Shown: piece after piece, positions 18,873 through 28,240 of the stretch
How the letters are laid out: each line of letters opens with the position of its first letter
How positions within the stretch are numbered: position 1 is the first letter of the stretch
NCBI GenBank assembly: GCA_001275005.1
Contig: JWZX01001332.1
Coordinates: forward strand, 1 to 31,194
DNA length: 31,194 nt
Direction: 5' to 3'
Origin: Chrysochromulina tobinii
Lineage: Eukaryota; Haptophyta; Prymnesiales; Chrysochromulinaceae
The notes under the pieces: model-generated
Told to the model about the DNA's origin: nothing
The model's input: only the letters and a program-made list of their open reading frames with translations
Databases searched by the model: none
Translations under genes and position numbers: made by a program

Positions 18873-19201
18873 TGGGTGTTGTGGCGCTGGCCGCACGCGA
18901 TCCGCCCGGCGACGAGCTTGCGCGCCAAAGGTACGCTCAGAGGCACGAGTGCTGGGCGGGCGTGGTCGCCGCGCTCGCGGCGGACGAGGGCCATATGGCG
19001 GACAGCGAGGGAAACGGTGGCGCGCTGGCGGCCCGATGGCGCGAAGGGCTGCGTGCGTGGCTACGCGTGCGGCCCTTGCACCAGGAGGAGGCTGCGGAGC
19101 TCGAGGCCATCCGTGCGCGAGGCCGGGCGGTGCGCGCATTGCAGGCGGCTGAGCCACCGCCCTGGCGCACGCGCGAGGATTGGAAGGCGGATCTTTGGTA
19201 A
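17592..19201 (+). CDS. AlgH/UPF0301 (DUF179) protein with extra N-terminal, possibly LYR-like domain
   Basis: Exons 17592-18201 and 18294-19201 join over a 92-nt GT-AG intron. The split codon becomes AAC, giving GFAMGLVINAPTPLRLG, the family's GLVLNRPTPL signature. The 505-residue protein has an AlgH/YqgE core from about residue 172 (PGDVLVSHPLLRRDVVLVLA) through VIHSGGHDGAGNLTMLHPYA, VQEGLYYGGDL and FVKGRYDWRPAELRGELELG. The function of this family is poorly known. The first 150 residues are extra: LLRAILRSAQRFDKKPAYR and IKSAIRGALSDGNAARHV resemble a Complex1_LYR-type helical protein with an insertion, which would point to mitochondrial Fe-S or complex assembly; this part is tentative. A Thr-Ala repeat coded by (GACGGC)8 precedes a C-terminal helical region of about 100 residues (HECWAGVVAALAADEGHMAD) that I do not recognise. 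Confidence 0.78.
18202..18293 (+). other. AlgH gene intron (92 nt)
   Basis: Donor GTGCGT; acceptor GTGTGTGTGCCAG. Removal joins GLVI to NAPTPL and restores the most conserved AlgH motif. Confidence 0.85.
18823..18870 (+). repeat. (GACGGC)8 coding hexanucleotide repeat
   Basis: Eight perfect GACGGC units are read in frame as alternating Thr-Ala between the AlgH core and the C-terminal helical part. Length variation would not break the frame. Confidence 0.95.
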
Positions 19202-19480
19202 CTTTCGGTAGCCGCGGACGGCCGGGCATGCGCCACTAGCTCGGGGGGGTCACAATTAGGATTCCTAGTCCTTTTTAGTCGACACACTTTCGAGGCAGCG
19301 TACTTTTCGAGCTTTCACTGCTCGTCTCGTCTCTTGACATCTACAGATCTACTACAGTTGCGCGGTAAGACTTCACAAACCCGCACGTCTACCTGTGCAC
19401 TTTACAATGTACAAAGGACGCCGTGTGACGGGCTGACGCGTCCCGACTCCGGTTAACTCCGGTTAGCTCCACCACATGAC
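19202..19480. other. Short intergenic region between convergent genes
   Basis: These 279 bases separate the AlgH stop (+) from the GH95 stop (-). The stretch is AT-richer than its flanks and I see no gene in it. Confidence 0.5.
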
Positions 19481-20778
19481 TCACCTCATCTCCCACGGCG
19501 GTGTCGCTTCCCACGCCCACCACCCGCCGCCACCGACACCACCTTCCAACGCGTGCACCGTGGCGCCTCCGACCGCCGCCGAGAGATCCTCAGCGCTCGA
19601 ACCACACACGGGCTTTGAGCAGCAGACGCGGAGGGCGCCCTGCAGCACGACGCGGCGAGGAGCGCTGCCAGAGCGACCAGGTGCCCACCCATCGCCATCC
19701 GTCGGGGTCGCCTCCTTGATCTCGGCCTCGATCTCGGCCTTGATCTCGGCCCAGCGCAGCCGCCCAGCGCGCCATCGCATGGACACGCGCCAACCGCCGC
19801 GCGCCCGCAGCCCGCTGACGTCGCCGTCCGTCCAGGCGGGCGGCAGCGCAGGGAGCAGCCTCAGATCGCACATGGCGGCGGGAGCGGCCGCAGCGGCGGG
19901 CGTGTTGGGTGTGAGCGGGCGCGAGTGGAGGAGCATCTCGGCGACGCCCGAGACGACGCCGCCGTTGGCGTCGAGCTGGAAGACCCCGCTGCCTGGCGTG
20001 GCCGACGTCGCGCGCGTTGCGCACGGCGCGCATTTGCCACCACCTACCGCTCGCTTGCCGACGAGCTTTGGGTGTAGCCCCAGGAGCGCATCGGAGGCGA
20101 ACTCGTGCAGCGTGTACCGTAGCGCCGCGTGCGCCCTCCCGCCATCAAAGAGACGCGCCCACAGGCTCACGGCCCACGCGGCCGACCAGCCCACATGCGC
20201 ACCGCCCGCGCGCAGCCGGCGCTCAATCGAGCGCCTCGCCGCCCGCGCGTGTGTCGGATGCTCGAGCCCATCGAGCGTGTGGCCCGGGTGCAGCGCGTAC
20301 AGGTGTGAAAAGTGGCGATGCCCTTCGTCCGCTGCTGGCTGTGCGTCACCCGTGCCCCACTCAGCGAGCTCGCCTAGTGAGGGAAGCAGTCGCAGCTCAT
20401 CAGAGGCAATCAGAAAAGTCATCAGCGGCACTCCCCATTCAGCGAGCTCGCCTGCCCACGAGAGCTGCGGCAGGCCACGGTTAGGGTTCGGGTTCGGGTT
20501 CGGGTTAGGGTTAGCTCGCCTGCCGACGAGAGCTGCGGTAGGCCGCCACCGGGCAGCCGCGGCAGCAGCGCCGCCATGCGTGCACCTAGAGCTCGGTCTA
20601 CCGGCCCGAGGCTCCCAAGGGCCTCGAGAAAGTGAACTGCCACCACCACGGCGCGTATGAGGTGGGCAATCACGCCCAGGTCGATCGCCACGTCGTACGC
20701 GAGGATGCGCGTCGCGCTCCCGTTGTGCCCATCGAGGTACGCGTTCTCGGGCGAGTGCGACGGGCCCCAGCGCAACCG

Positions 20779-20811
<33 letters not shown>

Positions 20812-23220
20812 CTCGCCGCCGCCCTCGCCGCCCCCGTCGCTCTCCGAGGCGAGTCGCAGCCCTTCCTCGGCAAAGAGGGCGGCGCCGCGCAGCAGTGGCC
20901 ACGCCTCGAGCAGATGCGACGCCTCCGCCGTGTACTCAAAGCGCTCAAACAACTGCAAAGAGGCCCACGCGCCGCAGCTGGTGCACAGTGACCAAAGGGG
21001 CGGCGCGAGCGGTGCGGCGGAGGCCCAGCCGTCGGTGAAACCGTGCGCCATCCACGCGCCCGCCACGGCGCTGCCGTAGAGCTGCCGTGCTACCGCCTCG
21101 CCCGAGGCCGCCACTCGCGCGAGAAAGGGGGCCAGCGGCAAGGCGCAGCGCGCCAATCCCGTTGGACCCGTCCCCCAGTACGCCTGCTGCAGGTTGATGT
21201 TCAGATGGTAGTCGGCGCCCCACGGCGGGCGCGTGCCCTCGGCCCACAGCCCTTGGAGATTGGGCGGGAGCGTGGCGCGCGAACCTGACGAGGCAAGGAG
21301 GAGGTATCGACCCAGCTGCACAAACGTCTCGACCAGCCCCACGTCCTCAAGCGGCGCCCCCGACGACGCGGTTGTGGAGCCCGACGCGGCTGTTGAGCCC
21401 GGGGCGTCGGCCGAGGAGGCGGAGGCGTCGGTGGCGGGCGTGGAGGCGTCGGTGGCCGAGGTGGGTGCGGCGGCGGCCGCGGCGGCGGCGGCGGCGGCGG
21501 CGGCGACGCGGGAGGCGGCGAGGCGCTGGTCAGTGGGCATATGGGGTTGTCGAGTGCCATGGTGCAGGCGGAGGCGGAAGGTGCCGAAGCTCGCCGCGTG
21601 ATGCGCCGTGTGCCGCGCCACAAGCGATGCCCACGTGCGGCGGCCCGCCGCGCTCAGTGTCTCAAAGCAGCGAGCGATGAGCGCCGGGCTGCTCTGCTTT
21701 CGGAACTGCAGTCGCTCCTGGAAGTCGGTAGCCGCGCTTAATAGAAGTTGAACCGAGCGAACTCTGCGTACGCTGATCGTCGCGCCGCCGTCCTCGTCCT
21801 CGCCGCCCTTATCCTCCATCGGCGTGTCCGACTGGGACGCCACCAGCGCCAAGACGGCGCCAAAGGCGACCCCATCGCGACTTGTGCTGCCGACAATGCT
21901 GATGGCCCGCCCCAGGAGGTGCGGCAGCGAGGTGCTCGACGGCGTGTTGGCCGCCGTGCCGCGCACGAGCCCGCCCACCGAGCTTTGGCCGTCGCGTCGT
22001 GAGAGACTGAAGACCGCGTCGAAGGCACACGAGCTGTTGAGGTGCAGGGCGAGCACCTGATCTGGCGACGAGACGAAGACCGAGCGCTCATACATGCATG
22101 CACCGCTCTGAAAGCGGACGGTGGCGATGGCGGACTCGAGATTGAGTTCTCGACGGTACTCGACGACGTCGGACGTCACGACGCTTGCGCCCCTCGCGCC
22201 AAGGTCGGCGCCGCTGGCGGAGAGGCGCAGCCCGAGTGTGCCCAGAAATTCGTACGAGTGCACCTTTCCAAGCGGGAGCTTTGCTGCCGCAGCCTCGGCG
22301 CCATGCACGTCGCCCTCGGCCATGCGTCGACGCATGGCACGGCCGGCGTCGGCACGCTCCTCGAGGCCGCGCGTGAACTCGTCGTGTGCGGCGCGGCTCG
22401 GGGGCGGGCCGGCGAAGAGCGACTCCTCGTTTAGGCTTAAGGCGTCCTTCCACGGACGGCCGTAGACGAGAGCCCCCAACCGCCCATTGCCTATCGGAAA
22501 GCTGTCCTCCACGCGCGTGGCCGGCTGCGCAAGCCACAGCGATTCCGCGCGAGGCAGCTCGTCGGCCGCCGCGCCTTTGGCGAGCTCTTCGTCCACGGCA
22601 GCGGCCGCGAGCACGGGCGCGCTCAGCAGCAAGGCGCTCGACGAGGCGCGAGGCATGGCGGCCGACGAGGCGCTCGACGACGAGGTGGCCACCTTGGTGG
22701 CTGATGCCTGAGCGAGCCTTGCCGTACGGCCTCCTTTGACGCAGCGCGAGCCGCCAGGGTAGCCGCCGCCGCTGCGTATTGCGTCGGAGCACGGCCATGG
22801 CGTCCCCTTCACGTACCCGCGGCAACCGGCCAGCGAGGAGCACCACACGCACCGCACGCCTGAATCAATAGGCTGCTTGCGTGCGCGGATGCGCAAGCAC
22901 GCCGAGCAGGAATGCGAACCGGAGGCAGCGCAATTGACGCTGTCCACAGCTACGAGGTCGGCGGGCTCAGCATGTGCCTGAATGGCAATCACCTCGTGGT
23001 CGTGGGGCTCAGCGTGTTCCTGAATCGCCGCTGGTGGTGGAGTTGGTGCGCCTGTGGCGGGTGCGTGTAGCACCACGCTCAACGGCGCTCGATTGAGGTA
23101 TGCATAGAGGAGGAAGTGTGCGTAGAGGAGGGCGCCCACAGAGCCGATGGCGACGCGCCGCCGGCCCGCCCGCCCGACCGCCGCCAGGGACGCACCGCAA
23201 CCTTTGTGTAGTCCATCCAT
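19481..23220 (-). CDS. Membrane-anchored GH95 glycosidase (alpha-L-fucosidase type) with PSI-like region
   Basis: Exons 23220-20550 and 20373-19481 join over a 176-nt GT-AG intron (split codon GGC), giving about 1187 residues. Residues 23-42 form a signal anchor. About 97-160 is a cysteine-rich, PSI-like region (CSACLRI ... CVWCSSLAGC). GH95 starts near 228: FPIGNGRLGALVYG, LSLNEESLFAGPP, a lumenal beta domain, then the catalytic barrel with YHLNINLQQAYWG (the Asn-x-Asn pair), LQLFERFEYTAEA and ADEGHRHFSHLYALHPG, and finally GVFQLDANGGVVSGVAEMLL and SGLRARGGWRVSMRW. GH95 enzymes hydrolyse alpha-1,2-fucosyl or galactosyl bonds by inversion; substrate is not fixed here. Without splicing the first frame stops at 20422. 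A further in-frame 51-nt intron before SGVFQL is possible. Poly-Ala and Gly tracts interrupt the barrel. Confidence 0.85.
20374..20549 (-). other. GH95 intron (176 nt) with telomere-like array
   Basis: Donor GTGGCG at 20549 and acceptor CCCTCACTAG ending at 20374, both phase 1, joining LPRLPG to ELAEWGTGDAQ and restoring the GH95 spacing before HRHFSHL. A second acceptor (GTGGGCAG near 20451) would leave about 26 extra residues. Confidence 0.65.
20445..20544. repeat. Telomere-like TTAGGG/TTCGGG array between 32-bp direct repeats
   Basis: Bases 20481-20514 read TTAGGG, three TTCGGG, TTAGGG, TTAG. They lie between two 32-bp copies (20445-20476 and 20513-20544) that differ at two positions. The structure falls inside the predicted GH95 intron; unspliced it would encode Asn-Pro or Thr-Arg repeats. 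Confidence 0.85.
21480..21512 (-). repeat. (GCC/GCG)n tract coding poly-Ala in GH95
   Basis: A run of gcggcg triplets encodes the poly-alanine insertion between AASRV and PTSATDAS of the GH95 protein. A similar GCC tract at about 20780-20815 encodes poly-glycine. Confidence 0.75.
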
Positions 23221-23363
23221 TCACAACATTCGCATTCGAGAATTCCTCGAAATGGCACCTGTCCCTAAAGGATCCGCTCAGGTGTGCGCTGGGGATCCTT
23301 GCGGCGCTAGTGAGAGATTTAATCATATGGGATCGAAACATTTCCGAGAATTCCGCAAATTAC
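23221..23363. promoter_or_regulatory. Bidirectional upstream region of GH95 and PsbP-like genes
   Basis: Only 143 bases separate the two divergent ATGs, so any core promoters must lie here or inside the 5' UTRs. The stretch is AT-richer than the genes and contains TTCGAAATGG/CGAGAATTCC-like palindromic pieces and a GGATCC pair. No defined element is recognised. Confidence 0.5.
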
Positions 23364-24236
23364 ATGCAACTCACTCATCTCGCGTCGCCGCACAGGGCTG
23401 TGATGACCTCCCAAAGGGTGGTTGCTATGTCAAATTTAGATGGCGGGCGGCGTCAGATGCTCCATGTGCTCAGCTTGATGGCACTGTCGCAAGCGTCGCT
23501 GCGCCCTGCGGTAGCATTGGATGGAGTGGCATTGGATGGAGTGGCACCGGGATACAATCCGGGCCAGTTGCCCAGTGAGCTCGGTGACGTTGCTTTGGGT
23601 GGACTCAAACCGGGCACTGGCAGACCGCTCAATGCACTCATCAAGATGCGGGCGGAGACGGGCATCGAGCGGGTGTCGCCGGGGCAGAGCCCACTCTTCA
23701 AGGCGGGACAGATTTTCGATGAGCTGAAGACTGCCCAAGGTGGGATAGCCTCGGTGGTTTTTGCCTACCCAGAAGAGTGGACACTCGCTGGTGGTCCCAA
23801 TCTCGACGTGCGAAATGTCAAGGAGAGCGACTCCGCCTTCGTCCTCGCTGCACCGCTCCCGCTCGGAAAGACGATTGAGATTCTCGACGAAGAGTTCTTC
23901 CTGAACGTCATCTTCGATCCGCAGGGCAAGTACGGGCAGTATGGCGCTGTGGACGACCGCAAGGTGGTGAGCTTCGAGCACGTCTCAGTCACACTGCCCA
24001 CCGGCGGCCAGCAAGCCTATGCAAGGATCGATCTCAAATTTGCCCCGCTCTCGTACAATCAGAATACCGTGCAGCGACGGGCCCTGATCTCGGCGACGGC
24101 AGTTGGTGGCACAGTCTTCATCTGCGTGGCTGGCTCGCTCGCGAATCGCTACAAGACGTTGCAGCCCGAGCTGGCATCCATCCAGCAGTCCTTTCGCGCC
24201 CTCGGAAATGCAGCACGTGCCTCTAGTCCTTCTTGA
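23364..24236 (+). CDS. PsbP-like plastid protein
   Basis: From the ATG at 23364 the protein has 290 residues; an ATG at 23403 is an alternative. The N-terminus (SQRVVAMSN, then GRRQMLHVLSLMALSQASLR and PAVALDG) combines a basic leader, twin arginines and a hydrophobic stretch ending in an AxA-like site, as in bipartite thylakoid-lumen targeting. The core (GIASVVFAYPEEWTLAGGP; SDSAFVLAAPLPLGKTIEIL; FFLNVIFDPQGKYGQYGAVD; VVSFEHVSVTLPTGGQQAYA) matches PsbP-domain proteins, relatives of the oxygen-evolving complex extrinsic subunit, several of which are assembly factors. A hydrophobic segment near the C-terminus (LISATAVGGTVFICVAGSLA) suggests membrane attachment, unusual for a soluble lumen protein. 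Start is divergent from GH95. Confidence 0.7.
   Translation: MQLTHLASPHRAVMTSQRVVAMSNLDGGRRQMLHVLSLMALSQASLRPAVALDGVALDGVAPGYNPGQLPSELGDVALGGLKPGTGRPLNALIKMRAETGIERVSPGQSPLFKAGQIFDELKTAQGGIASVVFAYPEEWTLAGGPNLDVRNVKESDSAFVLAAPLPLGKTIEILDEEFFLNVIFDPQGKYGQYGAVDDRKVVSFEHVSVTLPTGGQQAYARIDLKFAPLSYNQNTVQRRALISATAVGGTVFICVAGSLANRYKTLQPELASIQQSFRALGNAARASSPS
23514..23543 (+). repeat. 15-bp perfect tandem duplication in PsbP-like gene
   Basis: GCATTGGATGGAGTG occurs twice without a spacer and encodes ALDGV ALDGV directly after the presumed targeting signal. Confidence 0.95.
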
Positions 24237-24871
24237 GTGACGCATTATTTGAGCAATTGCATACTAGACTTTAAGTAGTAAAGCACACCGTAGTACACGC
24301 GAACGGCAGCGCATAGTTAGCGCATAGTCACGTGGAGGCATGTCACCGCGGAGGCATGTCACGAGGAGGTATACTAGTCTATACAAGCTGCAGCTTTACC
24401 AAAGCTATTACGCAATTACGGCAAGCTATAATCGAGTCGAAACGACTTCGACTACAGTGTCGATAAACAAGCGCACCCGAATACTCCCGAAGTCCCGATA
24501 GCCTGCCCGGTCGGGTTGGAAAGAGTGGGCGGAGAGGATGAGATGTGTATGCCCAGACCGCAACTTGTACTACTCTCCATCCGAGTCCGACGCAACCACG
24601 ATCCTCCATCGACCATGTTCGTCCATGTGGCGGACGATGAAATCCATCGACAACAGACAACCTAAAGGAAGCCTGTCGAATGACTTGACTTGACTTGACG
24701 ACACGATCCGCCCCTCAAAGACCGCTGTGAAGGTGCTTTCGTGAGTGTGAACTTAGTGTCGCGAGCATGAGAATGAAGCGGCTGTGACGTGTGCGAGGTG
24801 TTCGACCTTCACGCTTGTTTGAGTTTGGTCTGTGCGTGTTGGTGTGTTGTGAATGAACTTAGTGACTCAGA
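24237..24871. other. Intergenic region, PsbP-like to CUE gene
   Basis: No gene is supported. The region contains CACG(T)GGAGGCATGTCAC-type doublets near 24330-24365, an AT-rich part at 24370-24440, and the TTGAC-ending dispersed repeat at 24649-24699 about 170 bases upstream of the CUE gene. Confidence 0.5.
24649..24699 (+). repeat. Dispersed repeat ending in (TTGAC)n, copy 1
   Basis: CAACAGACAACC, GGAAGCCT, TCGAATG and TGACTTGACTTGACTTGAC follow in this order. The same blocks in the same order recur at 28389-28444, with few differences. This copy lacks the left CAAGTC arm of the second copy. Confidence 0.85.
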
Positions 24872-25909
24872 ATGGACGCGCTCCGTGCAATGTTCCCTGG
24901 TTTCGACCAGGGCTCGCTACAGGCCGTGCTCGACGTGTGTGGCGCAGATGTAGCCGCAGCCGCCGACTTCCTCCTCGGAGACGGTGGCCAGGCGCTGGCC
25001 GCTGCCGCCGCTGCCGTGGCAGCGGGTGGCGGCGGCGAGGTGGAAGAAGAGGAGGTTGAAGCTGAGGTGGAGGGCGAGGAGGAGGGGGAAGAAGAGGACG
25101 AGGACAACGAGGACGACGAGGACGAGGAGGAAGGCCATGTGGAGATCGAGGAGGACGATGATGCTGACGAGAGCCCCGCGGAGGTGCAATCCTCGGCCAA
25201 ACGGCTGCGCACGGTCGAGCCCACAGACCCTGCGAAGCTCATTGCAGCCGGCAAGTCTAACTTCGCGAGATTCGACGCGCGGCTCATGCGGAAGACACCC
25301 CTCGACCTGATCAACCTGATGCCCTCAAAGCTCTCTCACACATCGGTCACGCTCTGGAGCGACGATGTGACCGACAGCGCGGCGGCGCTGGGCATGGTCT
25401 CCTCGGCCGAGAGCGGCTGGTGGGTGCATCATTTCCCCACGGCGGAAGTGGACCATGTGTGGCGCGTGCTGGTGAACTCGCACATGCAGAGCAAGGCGCT
25501 CGGCCAGGTGGTTCACGTGCAGGTGGCGCACTCATTCGCACACCAGAGCGAAGCGGTCGAGGTGGAGGTGCGCGTGCTCGTGAGCACGCGACAGCAAGCA
25601 GAGCCAACGGCGGCGCTGAGGAAGGCGGGCGCCGCCCTCCTGTCCATCGCACCCTCGTCGCACAGCCGGCCACACATCTTCTTTGTGCGTGGCGCGCTCG
25701 GGCTTCTCGAGACGCGCGCAGAGCTCGAGGGGCGCTCCGAGTACAAGCTCTCTCGCGAGAGGCCGAGCCCCAAGGAGCGGGAATCGAGCGCGGCAGCCTC
25801 CAAGCTGCCGGGTCGACCCTTTCAGCTCATCGAACCCGACCGCGCCCATCACCAGTTGTACAAGGCCGACAAGGCAAGTGGGCAAGGGTGGACCAAGGTC
25901 GACGGCTAG
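24872..25909 (+). CDS. CUE-domain acidic protein, possible C11orf68/BLES03-type C-terminal domain
   Basis: The ATG at 24872 gives 345 residues. Residues 1-36 (MDALRAMFPGFDQGSLQAVL; GADVAAAADFLLG) match a CUE ubiquitin-binding domain, including the Met-Phe-Pro start of helix 1 and the Leu-Leu end of helix 3. Residues about 55-105 are a Glu/Asp tract, probably disordered. The remaining 230 residues (PLDLINLMPSK; SGWWVHHFPTAEVDHVWRVL; ALGQVVHVQVAHSF; VEVRVLVSTRQ) have the W-x-x-H-F and EVDxVW spacing of DUF1917/BLES03 proteins; this is weak and could be another small alpha/beta fold. The combination suggests a ubiquitin-linked adaptor, by inference only. The gene has no intron. A TTGAC repeat lies upstream. 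Confidence 0.75.
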   Translation: MDALRAMFPGFDQGSLQAVLDVCGADVAAAADFLLGDGGQALAAAAAAVAAGGGGEVEEEEVEAEVEGEEEGEEEDEDNEDDEDEEEGHVEIEEDDDADESPAEVQSSAKRLRTVEPTDPAKLIAAGKSNFARFDARLMRKTPLDLINLMPSKLSHTSVTLWSDDVTDSAAALGMVSSAESGWWVHHFPTAEVDHVWRVLVNSHMQSKALGQVVHVQVAHSFAHQSEAVEVEVRVLVSTRQQAEPTAALRKAGAALLSIAPSSHSRPHIFFVRGALGLLETRAELEGRSEYKLSRERPSPKERESSAAASKLPGRPFQLIEPDRAHHQLYKADKASGQGWTKVDG

Positions 25910-26100
25910 CTCCCCGCAGGTCTCACAGCTCGGTCCTCTGCAGCTGTGCAGCTGTCATCTACAGTACTGGAGTATAAGAGTGTAGGAGAGACGGAGAGGA
26001 GAGTAAGATGCGAAAATGAATGTGGAATTGATAAGGCGTATTGCGTCTTTTCGTCGTCGGTTTTTTTTGCCTTTTTTGGACTGCGAATACAACTTCTGTG

Positions 26101-28240
26101 ATGAGACGGGTCGGGGCGGCGGAAACAGCTCGTCTGTCGATGACTGAGAAACTGCGCCCGGACAGCGCACCGCAGCGGCGGGCCCAAGAGGCCTCGGACA
26201 TCGGCGCCGGGCGGCCTGGCTCCGCGCCGAATACAACCCACCGCAGCTTGAGGTCTAGGTGGCAAAGGGCCCGGTTGATCTTGCGGCTCTCAAACAGCGC
26301 GGTGCTTCGATTGAGAGCTGAACATGGGTGCATCGCGCATGAACAGTACTTGGAAAAGCTCCGTCGTGGTGTCAAGGCGGTCCAATTGGGTGATGAACTG
26401 GGCTTCCGGCGCAGCTTAGCAGCCGAGACAAGGCGGCAAACAGACGTGCTGTCAAAGGGCACGACCATCTTGGAGGTGGCCTCGGCCAACGAGTTGGCGA
26501 GTACGCCAATGTGGCTGCAGGGGGACGTCAGTTGGTCGACTGAAGAGAATACACGCAAGCGTCAGCAACTCCGACAGGATGGCCCTGTTCGCGAATTACT
26601 TCAGAAGTTTTGGGAAGCGGCCCAGCGCAGCTTACAGCAAGCTTCTGGTTGCGATCACTCCGACAGCCTGCACTACGAGGGCTACGCACAACTCTTCCGA
26701 CGTGTGTACCGACTCGTGATCGAGGAGTACGACGATGCAGACGTCGAAGCGAGTATCTCCGAGGACTGGCTCGACGACACACGCGGTCTGAGCTCGCTTC
26801 ATCGAGAGTCGTTCTGCGACGCTGTATTCCAGGTTGCAGACATGTGCGAGACCGCTTCGCGATCGATTCCCTCATGCCTTGCGCTGACGGCGACCGCGTA
26901 TCGCATCGCTGCGCGCACTACTTGGCAGGTGGACAGACGGAATCTCCTCGATGGAGTACTGCGAGTTCCTGTCACGCCTCTTTGACAAGGTCACTATTGT
27001 AGTCGAGGAGCGCGGAACTGATGGCGCGATGCACACAGTCCACTACATATGGAAAGACCTCAAGCAGGTGAGTTTTGACGGGTCTTTCAGCGCCTCCTCC
27101 AATGGTAGGTCGCAGACAAGTGCTGACGAGGACCATGGCGACTCTGGATTGGCATCCGCTCGAAGGGAGGTCGCAACCTCTGGATGGCTATCGGCTGGAA
27201 GCGAGGCGTCGTCCTCTGAATTGGCATCGGCTCGAAGCAAAGCGGGGTCAAACGGGCCCCAGCGATACCTGAAAACCAAGCTCTCGAAGCAAGAGGCGAG
27301 GAGAGACTCAGCGGTGCGGATTCAGGCAGCAATCCGCGGCAAGCAATCGCGCAACACCGCGAAGAAAAGAAAACGAGCCGCACGGACGATCACGAAGCAT
27401 GCTGCTGCAATGGTATCCAAGAAGCTTGCGAGGGTATCTGACTTGTGCTCAACTCGCACAGAAAGTGGACCGTCTGGTCAGGCGAAGAATGGCAGAGGCA
27501 GTCCGTTGATCAAGCGGCAGTCCGTTGTTTGGACGGACCCTGTCCGTCTCCACAAACTCTGGTTCGAGCTGGAGCATCGCCAGACTGCTGAGCGTGAGTC
27601 GCGTGCATTCCTATGCCACACAGTGATTTTCCGAGCACCACTGTGTTCAAGTGCAGCTCTTCTCAACACTTCCGGCGCCACTGTTCGCGATCGCGCGTAC
27701 CCACTCGTTGAGCGCCGACCTTGGGGCACACGCTCTCACGCTTCTCATGCAGTCACACCCTGGAATCCGCCGCCCTACCAGCTAGCGTCAGCTCGTGTCA
27801 CAGCGGCCACCAGGGTTTTCGTTCATCAATATGGCCTATCACCTCGCGTGGGCTCTCACAGATGTGCGCCCGCGAGGCCAGCATCACACTCGACGCAGAG
27901 ATGGGCCGATCGCGGGACGGGTGCTGCACCATCAGGAAATGAAGCACGTTTGCAGGGGGGGCATGGCGTGCGCACACAGCAGCCCGCTCAGCGACGTTCT
28001 CAGATTCACGAGTCGAACGGGCACGCTGTCGCCCAACCTGATCGCCCAGCGCCGAACGCGCAGTCACCCCGAAAACGTTGGATTGTGGCAGCACTTTCGA
28101 AAGCGGACTTTGAGACGCTTCATGCGACGGCCGCGCGCCTTGATGACGTGCTTGGTTTGCAGGCGGATCGTGCATACGGCGAGGCTGTATGCCACCTGGG
28201 TGGCTTCAATCGCTCTCGTGAGGCGAGGGATGACGAGTAG
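26101..28240 (+). CDS. IQ-motif protein with conserved protist helical domain, two exons
   Basis: Exons 26101-26843 and 26929-28240 join over an 85-nt GT-AG intron. The split codon becomes ATG, giving VFQVADMWTDGISSMEYCEF, which matches the FQLADxWTDxI...EYxxFL pattern of a helical, EF-hand-like domain common in protist flagellar proteins as I recall it. The 684-residue protein has a basic N-terminus, this domain (about 205-290), a Ser/Ala-rich linker with imperfect LASAR/LSAGS repeats, and a calmodulin-binding IQ motif (AVRIQAAIRGKQSRNTAKKR) near 400. The second half is low in recognisable features, and a canonical GTGAGT donor at about 27592 suggests an additional, unplaced intron there. 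The last part (VAALSKADFETLHATAARLD) looks coding again. Function unknown; cytoskeletal/flagellar by inference. Confidence 0.65.
26844..26928 (+). other. Intron of the IQ-motif gene (85 nt)
   Basis: Donor GTGCGA and acceptor CTTGGCAG. Removing it connects VFQVADM to WTDGISS in frame; without it the first frame ends at 26985. Confidence 0.8.

Noticed and set aside
20481-20514. TTAGGG repeats as a chromosome end
   Set aside because: The array is only 34 bases, mixed with TTCGGG, internal to a gene and followed by more genes on both sides.
19481-20902. Separate second gene for the C-terminal GH95 part
   Set aside because: The two frames carry complementary halves of one GH95 domain in order and join with matching phase over a GT-AG intron.
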